Source: PFL35 sp041550515 (GTDB lineage Archaea > Thermoplasmatota > E2 > DHVEG-1). From it: DNA of 13,730 nt. Below the pieces are notes generated by a model. It saw only the letters and a program-made list of their open reading frames with translations. It was not told the DNA's origin and ran no database searches. Shown here piece by piece: positions 1-7,053 of this stretch. The first letter of the stretch is position 1. The number at the start of each line of letters is the position of its first letter. The stretch is taken from positions 1-13,730 of the forward strand of contig JBFEOQ010000041.1 in NCBI GenBank assembly GCA_041550515.1, read 5' to 3'. Position numbers and translations under genes: made by a program.

Positions 1-5
1 ATAAC

Positions 6-1220
6 ATGAAAAAAATAATTATAATAATTTTTGTTTTATGTTTAATGTTAATGTCTTCTGGAATGGCTATGTATGTTTTTGATAAAGAAGAATTATCAAA
101 GAATCTTGAAATAGAAGACAATGTATTAATTGCTGATTGGTTTAATAATAGAACAATTGAAGTTGATAATACTGGTAATATTATCTGGGAAAAAGATGAT
201 GTAAAAGCAGCTCAAGATGCAGAAAGACTCTCAAATGGGAATACCCTTATTACAGAATATGCTAGAAATCGTGTAATTGAGGTTGATATTAATGGTAGTA
301 TAGTATGGGAAAAATCAGATTTGTTAATGCCTATGGATGCAGAAAGATTACCAAATGGAAATACCTTAATAATTGAATATGATGGTGATCGTGTAATTGA
401 GGTTGATATTACTGGTAATATTGTATGGGAAAAGGTTGAATTAGATGATCCTTTTGATGCAGAAAGACTGCCAAATGGTAATACATTGATTGCAGAAACT
501 CCTTATCCTATTGGTAGAATAATCGAAGTTGATGAAACTGGTAATATAATCTGGAATATGAGTGGATTTTCTGGTCCTGTGGATGTAGAAAGATTATTGA
601 ATGGAAATACATTGATTACTGAGCATATTGGTAAAAGAGTTATTGAGATTGATAATGCTGGTAATATTATATGGGAGATAACAGGTTTAAATCACCCAAA
701 AGATGCAGAAAGACTACCAAATGGGAATACATTAATTGCAGATTGTAGCGCTAATCGTGTAATTGAAATTGATAGTTCTGGAAATATTATCTGGGAAAAA
801 GCAGGATTACATTATCCTACAGATGTAGAAAGTCTCTTTAATCTTCCTCCAGATTCACCAAATATAGATGGTTTTACAAGTGGTAAACCAGGGACGCCTT
901 ATGTTTACAAGTTCAATTCAGTTGATTTAAATGACGATAAAGTTAGATACCATATTGATTGGAATGATAATAGCTCTGAAGTAACAGCTTTTAATCCTTC
1001 AGGTATGGATGTATTAGTAAATCATACCTGGACAATGAAAGGTAATTATATAATAACAGTTTATGCTGAAGATGAGTTTGGTTTTATTAGTTCAGATAGT
1101 ATTTTTGAAATAACTATGTCAAAAAATAAATTAATTGAAAATTCTATAGTAGGATTAATATTTGAAAAACTTGCCTATCGTTTTCCGATCTTTGAAAAAA
1201 TACTAAACCAAATAATATAA
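6..1220 (+). CDS. Secreted six-repeat beta-propeller protein with PKD-like domain and C-terminal tail
   Basis: Residues 1-22 form a signal peptide: a KK pair, an Ile-rich core and small residues before MYVF. Residues 40-276 hold six tandem units of about 40 residues with the pattern DAERLPNGNTLI...RVIEVDxxGNIIWE. This resembles NHL, PQQ or arylsulfotransferase-like propeller blades, and six units could close one propeller. Residues 281-370 are a PKD-like beta-sandwich (DWNDNSSE, then NHTW and GNYIITVYAEDEFG). Residues 371-404 are a tail ending FPIFEKILNQII, shared with the secreted proteins at 1373-3010 and 7054-8715. It probably acts outside the membrane, binding a ligand or surface partner. 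No catalytic residues are recognisable, so enzyme activity is not claimed. The ATG at 6 gives a full signal peptide; any Shine-Dalgarno site would lie mostly outside the window. The open frame and secretion are secure, the function is not. Confidence 0.9.
   Translation: MKKIIIIIFVLCLMLMSSGMAMYVFDKEELSKNLEIEDNVLIADWFNNRTIEVDNTGNIIWEKDDVKAAQDAERLSNGNTLITEYARNRVIEVDINGSIVWEKSDLLMPMDAERLPNGNTLIIEYDGDRVIEVDITGNIVWEKVELDDPFDAERLPNGNTLIAETPYPIGRIIEVDETGNIIWNMSGFSGPVDVERLLNGNTLITEHIGKRVIEIDNAGNIIWEITGLNHPKDAERLPNGNTLIADCSANRVIEIDSSGNIIWEKAGLHYPTDVESLFNLPPDSPNIDGFTSGKPGTPYVYKFNSVDLNDDKVRYHIDWNDNSSEVTAFNPSGMDVLVNHTWTMKGNYIITVYAEDEFGFISSDSIFEITMSKNKLIENSIVGLIFEKLAYRFPIFEKILNQII
123..833 (+). repeat. Six tandem ~120-bp propeller-blade repeats inside the gene
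   Basis: The protein-coding repeat has a 40-42 residue period, with units beginning near residues 40, 71, 111, 151, 193 and 233. Similarity is visible in DNA as well: phrases such as GATGCAGAAAGA, CCAAATGG-AATAC and GTAATTGAGGTTGAT recur. This points to fairly recent unit duplication or gene conversion. The first unit lacks the DAERLPNG strand and the last ends with a lone DVESLFN, as expected when N- and C-terminal strands together complete one blade. Confidence 0.85.
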
Positions 1221-1230
1221 ATTAAAAAAC

Positions 1231-1265
1231 TTTTTTTCTTTTTTTACATTTTGTTGTTTATATAG
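1231..1265 (+). terminator. U-rich 3' element with ACATTTTGTTGTTTATATA, copy 1
   Basis: It lies 10 bases after the stop codon of the propeller gene. A T-tract broken by one C is followed by ACATTTTGTTGTTTATATA. The same arrangement follows the two other tail-bearing genes, at 3171-3197 and 8731-8761. Archaeal transcripts commonly end in U-tracts, so a terminator or 3'-processing role is the simplest reading. There is no stem-loop in this copy. Confidence 0.6.
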
Positions 1266-1360
1266 GTTGTTTTTTTTATTTATGTTACATATATTAAGGA
1301 TAATTTTTAATATAAAATAAAACATTCCATTATATAAGTTAGAAAATATTTTTCTAATGT

Positions 1361-1366
1361 GGGGGG
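1361..1366 (+). promoter_or_regulatory. Strong Shine-Dalgarno site that decides an unusual start
   Basis: A run of six G lies just upstream of an open frame that encodes a signal peptide but has no ATG, GTG or TTG until 1430. Six bases after the run is ATA (1373), then ATT (1376). The C1A and C25 genes in this window have G-rich sites 5 and 7 bases before their ATG, so this spacing points to initiation at 1373. Initiation at the TTG at 1430 would leave the site 63 bases upstream and unexplained. Confidence 0.6.
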
Positions 1367-1372
1367 AATAAA

Positions 1373-3010
1373 ATAATTAATAAAAAAATATTTGGAATTT
1401 TAATAATAACTCTATTAATTGCAAATGCATTGCCGGTACTTGGAACAATTAATGTAACATTTATTAGAAAAAGCAATAGTCTTAATATGCAACAAATTTC
1501 TGGAATAGAATTTTATCAGGTTGATTATGATTGGGAAACGAGTAAATATCCTGATTCAAACACTGGTGAAATTGTTGTTAATATCGATAAAGTGAAAGAG
1601 AATTCAGGTTTGGAATCTGGATATATAAATGCATATTCAGAAGAGGGATGGATTATTCAGAATCTTTTGATTCCTGAGAATTTCCCCTATCCATATATAT
1701 CAAGATTATTTGATTTAGGGCGGGCAGGTGATATTAAAAGTATCAATGTCTATATTCAGGTTTCTGCTGAACCTGTTTCTGTGTTTGAATATAGTGGAGC
1801 CTTACCTCCATATCCTGTAGGAGATACTATATATGATGCTGAGGGTGGAAATGAAACTGTTCAATTCATACGACCGCAACCACCACCGCCAAATGTACCA
1901 GGACCTAATGAATTTGTAGATCCGCCTGAAACCTATTTTTATTATCAAGATAATCATCCAAATGTTGCGTGTTGTAAAAATCAATGTGTCCAAGCTGCCT
2001 ATGCTAATAACTTGCAATATTTAGAAAATGAATTTGGAACACCTGTTAATGATGAGCTTATCTGTGGATTTAATGGAACACCATCTAATTCACTTACTGC
2101 AAAATTTGATGTTATTATGGAGCGAAAAGCATTTGCTGAAAATAACGGTAGTGCAACAAGTTATAGAAAAGCATTGGAAGGCTTTGTGAGATATACATAT
2201 TTTGAGAGTTTACCAATTAGTCTAAAACATCAAGGACCAATAAATGGTACTGATGATATTACATATCAGGATGTTACTTCAGATGGAAAAGGATGGAGTG
2301 TATCAACTGATTTTATTATTAATGAAATAAAAAATGGACATGCAGTAGCAATGGCTTTTAATTGGTATTATGGAGGAAAAAGTCAAGGGGGGCATATGGT
2401 GCAGATTATTGCTGCTGGAAAAATATTAGGTGCTCCTTATATAATATATCTTGATGATATTCCACAAGGAAACTGTGATTATGTTACTAATATACCTACA
2501 CAGACTTTTCTTATGGATTGGAATTGGGATGGAAGAATTAATCTTTTAAATGCTCCTACGTGGGCTCAGACGGTAAATGGATTTCCTGAAATTCAACAAA
2601 TTGTTGTAATGGCTGCAGATAATCTGCCACCCCTAAAGCCATCGATACCATTTGGTGGCGAACTAATTATGGGAATAGGTATTGAATATGAGTTTACAAC
2701 GTCTACAACTGATCCAAATGGTGATCAAATTTCTTATCTTTTTGACTGGGGAGATGGGACCCCAACCGGTTGGATCGGACCATTTGACTCAGGAGATACT
2801 GCTTTTGCTTCACACATCTGGGGTACAGTGGGAATATACTCTATTAAAGTAATGGCTCGTGATTACTATGGAGCCGAGAGTGAATGGTCTGATGAGAGAA
2901 TATGTACCCTTCCAAAAACAAAACCATACATAAACATCCCTATAAATCGCTTCCTTGAACAACATCCAAATCTATTTCCAATCCTTAGACTTTTACTTAG
3001 ATTAATGTAA
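1373..3010 (+). CDS. Secreted probable cysteine peptidase (papain/C39-like fold) with PKD-like domain and C-terminal tail
   Basis: Read from ATA at 1373 (545 residues), the frame begins with an almost ideal signal peptide, (M)INKKIFGILIITLLIANA. The first standard start, TTG at 1430, would remove it. Residues 20-150 are a beta-rich region and 168-182 a proline-rich linker. A cysteine-peptidase-like arrangement follows: Cys205 in NQCVQAAYANN at a helix start, His341 in GGHMVQII, and Asp361/Asp362 in YLDDIPQG. The order Cys-His-Asp and the local motifs suit a papain-like or C39-like fold, but the family is not recognised with certainty. Residues 418-511 are a PKD-like domain (FDWGDGTPTGWIGPFDSG). 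Residues 512-545 form a tail with FLEQHPNLFPILRLLLRLM. A TATA-like stretch at 1306-1316 could be the promoter. The frame is secure; start codon and activity are inferred. Confidence 0.8.
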   Translation: MINKKIFGILIITLLIANALPVLGTINVTFIRKSNSLNMQQISGIEFYQVDYDWETSKYPDSNTGEIVVNIDKVKENSGLESGYINAYSEEGWIIQNLLIPENFPYPYISRLFDLGRAGDIKSINVYIQVSAEPVSVFEYSGALPPYPVGDTIYDAEGGNETVQFIRPQPPPPNVPGPNEFVDPPETYFYYQDNHPNVACCKNQCVQAAYANNLQYLENEFGTPVNDELICGFNGTPSNSLTAKFDVIMERKAFAENNGSATSYRKALEGFVRYTYFESLPISLKHQGPINGTDDITYQDVTSDGKGWSVSTDFIINEIKNGHAVAMAFNWYYGGKSQGGHMVQIIAAGKILGAPYIIYLDDIPQGNCDYVTNIPTQTFLMDWNWDGRINLLNAPTWAQTVNGFPEIQQIVVMAADNLPPLKPSIPFGGELIMGIGIEYEFTTSTTDPNGDQISYLFDWGDGTPTGWIGPFDSGDTAFASHIWGTVGIYSIKVMARDYYGAESEWSDERICTLPKTKPYINIPINRFLEQHPNLFPILRLLLRLM

Positions 3011-3147
3011 TCCATCTCTTCTTTTTATAATATTAAAAAGAATTGTGCTAGGTGTAGGCCGTAAGCCCCTTTGTATTTCAAAATATCTGTCGATTAGAAT
3101 AGTATTATAGAACAGAAGACCACGCAGATAATAATTCATTAAAACAT

Positions 3148-3197
3148 GGGAAATATTTTCCCACTTTTCTTTTTTTTACATTTTGTTGTTTATATAA
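3148..3197 (+). terminator. Hairpin plus U-rich 3' element, copy 2
   Basis: GGGAAA-TAT-TTTCCC (3148-3162) forms a six-pair stem followed by a pyrimidine and T-tract (3165-3177). The shared ACATTTTGTTGTTTATATA follows directly. It lies about 140 bases after the stop codon of the peptidase gene on the same strand, and 29 bases from the 3' end of the convergent SPFH gene. That position argues against the TATATA part being a promoter. This is the only one of the three copies with an evident stem-loop. Confidence 0.6.
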
Positions 3198-3225
3198 GTT
3201 AATTTTCTATTTTTTTAATATTTCA

Positions 3226-4158
3226 TTAAGATTTATTTATCTGTTTTTCACCAACATCTACTTTTTTTTCAACTGGTATTACACCAGCCATATTCTCCGC
3301 AATTACATTTGTTATTTCAGTATTTGGATCAATAACATACTTAGTACCTTCCTTCAATGAATTTTCCACTGTTTCTAATTTTTTATATATCTGAGCTTCA
3401 TTTTTAAAATACTTTTGAATAGCAGTATTAACCTTTTCTATTTTATCAGCTTCAGCTTCTGCAACCTTACGAATAGCCTCAGCATCTCCTTCTGCCTTAA
3501 GTATAACAGCTTGTTTTTTTCCTTGTGCCATTTTTATTTCAGCTCTCTTTTCACCATCAGCTTTTGTTTCTGTAGCAGTAGCAAAATCTATTGCTGCTTT
3601 CTTATTCCTTTCAGCAATAACAACATTATTCATAGCATTTTGAACATCATCAGGTGGCTCAATTCTCTGCAATTCAACTCTAATTACATCAATACCCCAA
3701 GCATCTGTTTGCTTATCAAGCTCCTTTTCAAGAGTAGCATTTAACTCATCTCTCTTACTATTAGCTGCAGTTAAAGTCATTTTTCCGATAATATCTCGTA
3801 ATGTAGTTCTAGCAAGACTTGTAATCTGTCTTTTATAATCTTGAGCATTATAAATAGCCTTATGAGGTTCAAGAACTCTAAAATAAACAACAGCATCTAC
3901 AGTTGCATTAAGATCATCTGATGTAATGATTTTCTGAGGATCAACATCCACCATATTTTCAGTAATATTAACCTTAATAATTTTATCAATAATTGGAATT
4001 ATCCAATGAAAACCCTGCTCAGCAGTTCTTTTATATTTACCCAAACGTTCAATAAGCCCTTTCTCAGTTGGTCTAACAATACGTATACCAACAAAAAATA
4101 TTACTAATAAAAAGAAAACAATAGGAATAATCCACCCTAACAACAATGTCCAATCCAT
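3226..4158 (-). CDS. SPFH/stomatin-like membrane protein (band 7 family)
   Basis: Residues 5-25 are an N-terminal membrane anchor. They are followed by the SPFH signature RIVRPTEKGLIERLGKYKRT (26-45), GFHWIIPIIDKI (49-60), and the domain body to about 185, including DLNATVDAVVYFRV and LQRIEPPDDVQNAMN. Residues 185-250 are an Ala/Glu/Lys-rich coiled coil (MAQGKKQAVILKAEGDAEAI). The 310-residue length suits archaeal stomatin homologues, which oligomerise at the membrane and organise proteins or gate proteolysis. Many archaeal homologues sit beside an NfeD-type membrane protease gene; none is present here. Instead the upstream gene on the same strand is a secreted C25 peptidase, 308 bases away. 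The ATG at 4158 has GGTGAG three bases upstream. Family assignment is firm; the exact role is unknown. Confidence 0.95.
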   Translation of the reverse strand: MDWTLLLGWIIPIVFFLLVIFFVGIRIVRPTEKGLIERLGKYKRTAEQGFHWIIPIIDKIIKVNITENMVDVDPQKIITSDDLNATVDAVVYFRVLEPHKAIYNAQDYKRQITSLARTTLRDIIGKMTLTAANSKRDELNATLEKELDKQTDAWGIDVIRVELQRIEPPDDVQNAMNNVVIAERNKKAAIDFATATETKADGEKRAEIKMAQGKKQAVILKAEGDAEAIRKVAEAEADKIEKVNTAIQKYFKNEAQIYKKLETVENSLKEGTKYVIDPNTEITNVIAENMAGVIPVEKKVDVGEKQINKS

Positions 4159-4466
4159 TCTCTCACCTAAAAGATCCCTATTAAATAGAAGGGTATAACT
4201 ATTAACCCCTTATAAAACCTATTTAATCTGATGTTTCTAATCCTATCTCATTAAATAGAAAAAATACAATTAATACAGATTCTACAATCCATGCAGCATA
4301 TATAAAATACTAAAAAAAATAATACTATAAAACCTAAAATCCTTTATTTCTTTACTTAACTAACAAATTTTAAGGAGAAAACTATAAATAAAAATTTATT
4401 TTTATATTGAAAAAAAAGAAAAAATAATAATATTTTATCAATTATCTAAAGTTATAAAAGAAATCA
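4159..4466. other. Gene-free 308-bp spacer with promoter and U-tract
   Basis: No convincing coding frame was found. On the minus strand the end next to the C25 gene carries TTATTTTTTCTTTTTTTTC (complement of 4409-4427), a likely transcript end. This U-tract lacks the ACATTTTGTTG element seen after the tail-bearing genes. The end next to the SPFH gene carries a TATA-like box at 4210-4217. ATTAAATAGAA occurs twice (about 4183 and 4250). A loose inverted repeat, AAGGGT/ACCCCTT, lies at about 4190-4211 and may be chance. Confidence 0.5.
4210..4217 (-). promoter_or_regulatory. Candidate TATA box of the SPFH gene
   Basis: The minus strand reads TTTTATAA. About 26 bases downstream would place the transcript start near 4187, giving a leader of roughly 29 bases that contains the GGTGAG site. 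It is a short AT motif in AT-rich DNA, so the call is tentative. Confidence 0.35.
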
Positions 4467-6392
4467 TTATGAGAATCCCCCAAGTTTAAGGCTGGGATCA
4501 CCAAAAAGTTGCCAAATCGTTGTACAAAAAGCATTATCCCCTCGTGGAGAGTTTTCTAAAATGAATTTTGTAATTGATCCACTATGCGCACCACCAAGTG
4601 TTGTAACACCTTCTTCACCGATTTCATAGAAGAAATAGGTTTCCAAAGCTCCACTATCTGTTGGAAAACCAGATAAATTTATATGACCAAAACCATAACC
4701 TGTACATCCAGTAGAAGCAATAGCTCCACCCCAAGGAACAATACATAACGCCCAAGAGAAACATACTGGTATTGGACCAGTAGTCCAATAGTGATTTTTA
4801 ACATCCTTTCTATTTAGTAAAATTTGTAACATAGATACATTAAATAATCCATTATGACAACCACCAATAAGAATTACAGGAAGTTTTTCTTTATTTGAAA
4901 ATTTTAAAAAATCATCAATCATTATATAACCTACCCACTCTTCAGTAGTATCTGGAGGATGAGTATTCCAAGCAGCTGGATTACCATGCCCCTGAAATAA
5001 AACATAACCTGCACCTTTTGATATTTCAGGAATAACATCATCAGGAATAGTTGGCTCATTAGTCCCTTCATTAGATGCATATACTCTCACAGCTTCATCG
5101 ATTAAATCATCCATATAATCAAATGCGACCTCACAAGCATATTCACCATCTGGAATACCTTCATACAAATCAAAAGTTCTTCCACCAACTCCAATCATCT
5201 TTTTAAACCAAGGTTTCTCATCTGGTGATGTTGATTCATAGGTTATAATTTTATCAACCATTATTTTAACTTCAAATTTATTCCTACAGGCTAATCTACC
5301 ATAATACATATCTGGAATAAGATCTAATTTATCATCCTTATTAAGAATTCCACTTATTTTCCCAAAAATACCATCTCCATTGGAATCCCAATCCTCAAAT
5401 TCCCAACTTTCCGAAGTTTCATTATATCTATATAAATCACTATAATATAGATCAGAAATACATGATCTTTCATCTGTATGTCTAATATTTGCATATCTAA
5501 CAGGTAAATGCCAAGCTGTACTACCTTGATTTATATCATCTCGATCTTTGGCGTATAAATATGATTTCAAACCACCAACCAATAAAATATAAGTACTACC
5601 CCATTTTTCATTTGCATCTTTTAAAAAATATTTAATTTGTTCAGGTTTATCTCTTCCAGAATATTCAGTATATATGTCCTCAGTAGTTTTTAGAATAGTT
5701 GTTACACCATTAGATATCTTATGATTAACTAATGGTTGAAGTTCATCTGAAAATGTTGATGGAGCAACAATAACAAGATCATAATCAGCATTAGTAACTG
5801 CATCTTCTTTAGGATCAACATAACTTATTTGAATCTCAAAATCAGTTATATAATACAACATATTTTGTTTAGGTGAATATCTAACAGGATGTAGCTCAAT
5901 TGTAACAAAAGTAGTTGAAATACTATCAGTATTTAATCCACAACGTATGGCATAATCATACCAATTATTAGGATATAATGCCTCATTTTCATAAATATCT
6001 TTATCTTCATTATATACTAACTGTATTTTTTCAGAATCTGGGTAGCTATGATATACAGGTTCAGGGTTAGGAATAATTTTCCCAGAAATACTTTTTTCTT
6101 TAAAATTTGAATATTTACAAGATATACTCTTTATTTTTACATCCTTAGAAAAATTAATTGTTGTTATATATACTGGTAACATTGGTTTTCCAGTTTCAGT
6201 TAAAAAAGCATTTGAACCTTCAACTTTTAAAGAAAAATAGTCACCTCTTCTTTCAGGTATAGGTTGTTTTAAAAAATTTATATCCTTAATAATTTTTTTT
6301 ATTTCTTTTTCACTTTTCGAGATATAACTTGCTTGAACAGCACTAAAAATAATCATAACTGCTGTTATTATTATAAATAGTTTTTTTATCAT
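4467..6392 (-). CDS. Secreted C25 (gingipain-type) cysteine peptidase
   Basis: The signal peptide is MIKKLFIIITAVMIIFSAVQA (1-21), followed by a propeptide-like beta region to about 195 (PMLPVYITTINF; PEPVYHSY). The caspase-like catalytic domain begins with DYDLVIVAPSTF (203-214). His469 in VLFQGHGN and Cys512 in ILIGGCHNG form the expected His-Cys dyad of family C25. DWDSNGDGIFG (334-344) looks like an EF-hand-type calcium loop. The protein stops at FGDPSLKLGGFS (641 residues), where this domain normally ends, with no PKD-like domain or C-terminal tail. It therefore differs from the other secreted proteins here and may be released freely. The ATG at 6392 has GGGGGAGG seven bases upstream. 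The role is degradation of external protein, by analogy with characterised members; specificity cannot be read. Confidence 0.93.
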   Translation of the reverse strand: MIKKLFIIITAVMIIFSAVQASYISKSEKEIKKIIKDINFLKQPIPERRGDYFSLKVEGSNAFLTETGKPMLPVYITTINFSKDVKIKSISCKYSNFKEKSISGKIIPNPEPVYHSYPDSEKIQLVYNEDKDIYENEALYPNNWYDYAIRCGLNTDSISTTFVTIELHPVRYSPKQNMLYYITDFEIQISYVDPKEDAVTNADYDLVIVAPSTFSDELQPLVNHKISNGVTTILKTTEDIYTEYSGRDKPEQIKYFLKDANEKWGSTYILLVGGLKSYLYAKDRDDINQGSTAWHLPVRYANIRHTDERSCISDLYYSDLYRYNETSESWEFEDWDSNGDGIFGKISGILNKDDKLDLIPDMYYGRLACRNKFEVKIMVDKIITYESTSPDEKPWFKKMIGVGGRTFDLYEGIPDGEYACEVAFDYMDDLIDEAVRVYASNEGTNEPTIPDDVIPEISKGAGYVLFQGHGNPAAWNTHPPDTTEEWVGYIMIDDFLKFSNKEKLPVILIGGCHNGLFNVSMLQILLNRKDVKNHYWTTGPIPVCFSWALCIVPWGGAIASTGCTGYGFGHINLSGFPTDSGALETYFFYEIGEEGVTTLGGAHSGSITKFILENSPRGDNAFCTTIWQLFGDPSLKLGGFS

Positions 6393-6441
6393 TTTTTTTC
6401 CTCCCCCAATATAAACCTAAGTAATAATAATCCTAATATAT

Positions 6442-6450
6442 AATATAAAT
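6442..6450 (-). promoter_or_regulatory. Candidate TATA box of the C25 peptidase gene
   Basis: The minus strand reads ATTTATATT. A start about 26 bases downstream would give a leader of roughly 28 bases including the GGGGGAGG site, matching the layout proposed for the SPFH gene. Tentative because the region is AT-rich. Confidence 0.35.
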
Positions 6451-6584
6451 ATTTCTAAGATAAATTACAAATTAAAAATTCAATAAAGTTTAAAAATATC
6501 AATATAGACTAAAATCCCTCTTTTCGTTTTTTTATAGAAAATACATCATTTAAACAAATAAAAATAATAAAAAAGATATAATAT

Positions 6585-6608
6585 CACCTTCTAATTATTA
6601 TAAAGGTG
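6585..6608 (+). promoter_or_regulatory. Inverted repeat overlapping the cupin ribosome binding site
   Basis: CACCTT (6585-6590) is the exact complement of AAGGTG (6603-6608), which is the likely Shine-Dalgarno site of the cupin gene at 6617. The loop is 12 bases. If the transcript begins upstream of 6585, the hairpin would hide the ribosome binding site; it could equally be a DNA operator. A six-pair stem can occur by chance. Confidence 0.35.
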
Positions 6609-6616
6609 TTTTATTC

Positions 6617-6949
6617 ATGAAGAGTATTTTTCCACAACCCATACAAAATCTTCCTGAAGTAATTATTCCATTCAATGGAGTTAAAGGCTATATTGTTCAA
6701 GGTGAAAAAGAACAGGTAGTTTTTATGGAATTCGAAAAAGATATTGAGATTCCTGAACATTCACATGAATGCCAATGGGAAATTGTTTTAGAAGGAAAAG
6801 TTGATTATTTGGAGGATGGAAAAAAAACAACGTATTTAAAGGGAGATAGATTTTTTGTTCAAAGTGGGAAAAAACATTCAGCATATGTTTATGCTGGTTA
6901 TAGTTGTATAATGTTTTTTAATCAGAAAGATAGATATATAAAAAAATAA
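6617..6949 (+). CDS. Small single-domain cupin protein
   Basis: This 110-residue protein is one beta-barrel cupin. Motif 1 is PEHSHECQWEIVLEG, with His48, His50 and Glu55 as metal ligands in the HxHx4E spacing. Motif 2 is GDRFFVQSGKKH, with His87. All four usual metal ligands are present, so a metal-binding barrel is likely. The family covers isomerases, dioxygenases and ligand sensors, and nothing here selects one. There is no signal peptide, so it is cytoplasmic. AAAGGTG lies eight bases before the ATG. It diverges from the C25 gene across a 224-base promoter region and precedes the C1A gene by 104 bases, with a palindrome and T-tract between, so it is probably transcribed alone. Confidence 0.9.
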   Translation: MKSIFPQPIQNLPEVIIPFNGVKGYIVQGEKEQVVFMEFEKDIEIPEHSHECQWEIVLEGKVDYLEDGKKTTYLKGDRFFVQSGKKHSAYVYAGYSCIMFFNQKDRYIKK

Positions 6950-6954
6950 GTAAT

Positions 6955-6991
6955 GATTTTTAAAAATCTTTTCTCCTTTAAATTTTTTATA
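6955..6991 (+). terminator. Palindrome and T-rich tract after the cupin gene
   Basis: GATTTTTAAAAATC (6955-6968) is a perfect 14-base palindrome, followed by TTTTCTCC and then TTTTTTAT. It starts five bases after the stop codon. The stem is nearly all A-T, so termination is more likely to rest on the T-tracts. It lacks the ACATTTTGTTG element. Confidence 0.4.
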
Positions 6992-7053
6992 AGAAATATT
7001 TAAGTTTAGTTAATATATATTATTTTTATATTTTATGTTTAAGGGAGGATAAA

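Noticed and set aside
1257..1265. TTTATATA at the end of the 3' element looks like an archaeal TATA box for the next gene.
   Set aside because: The copy near 3190 faces the 3' end of a convergent gene, with no same-strand gene to drive, and the match weakens in the copy at 8754. A shared 3'-end role explains all three copies better.
1802..2017. Minus-strand open frame of 71 codons inside the putative peptidase gene.
   Set aside because: Composition mirrors the sense gene, it has no ribosome site or domain, and it lies wholly within a well-supported gene.
3046..3075. A GC-richer patch (GTGCTAGGTGTAGGCCGTAAGCCCC) that might be an RNA gene or tRNA remnant.
   Set aside because: Only a three-pair stem is evident, with no tRNA arms or T-loop; it may just be 3' UTR.
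3415..3744. Plus-strand open frame of 109 codons opposite the SPFH coiled coil.
   Set aside because: Its Phe/Ser/Cys-rich translation is what the complement of an Ala/Lys/Glu coiled coil produces; no start signal.
4382..4402. AAATAAAAATTTATTT inverted repeat as an attachment site or terminator stem.
   Set aside because: All A/T, lies beyond the U-tract in the minus direction, and such repeats are expected by chance in this composition.
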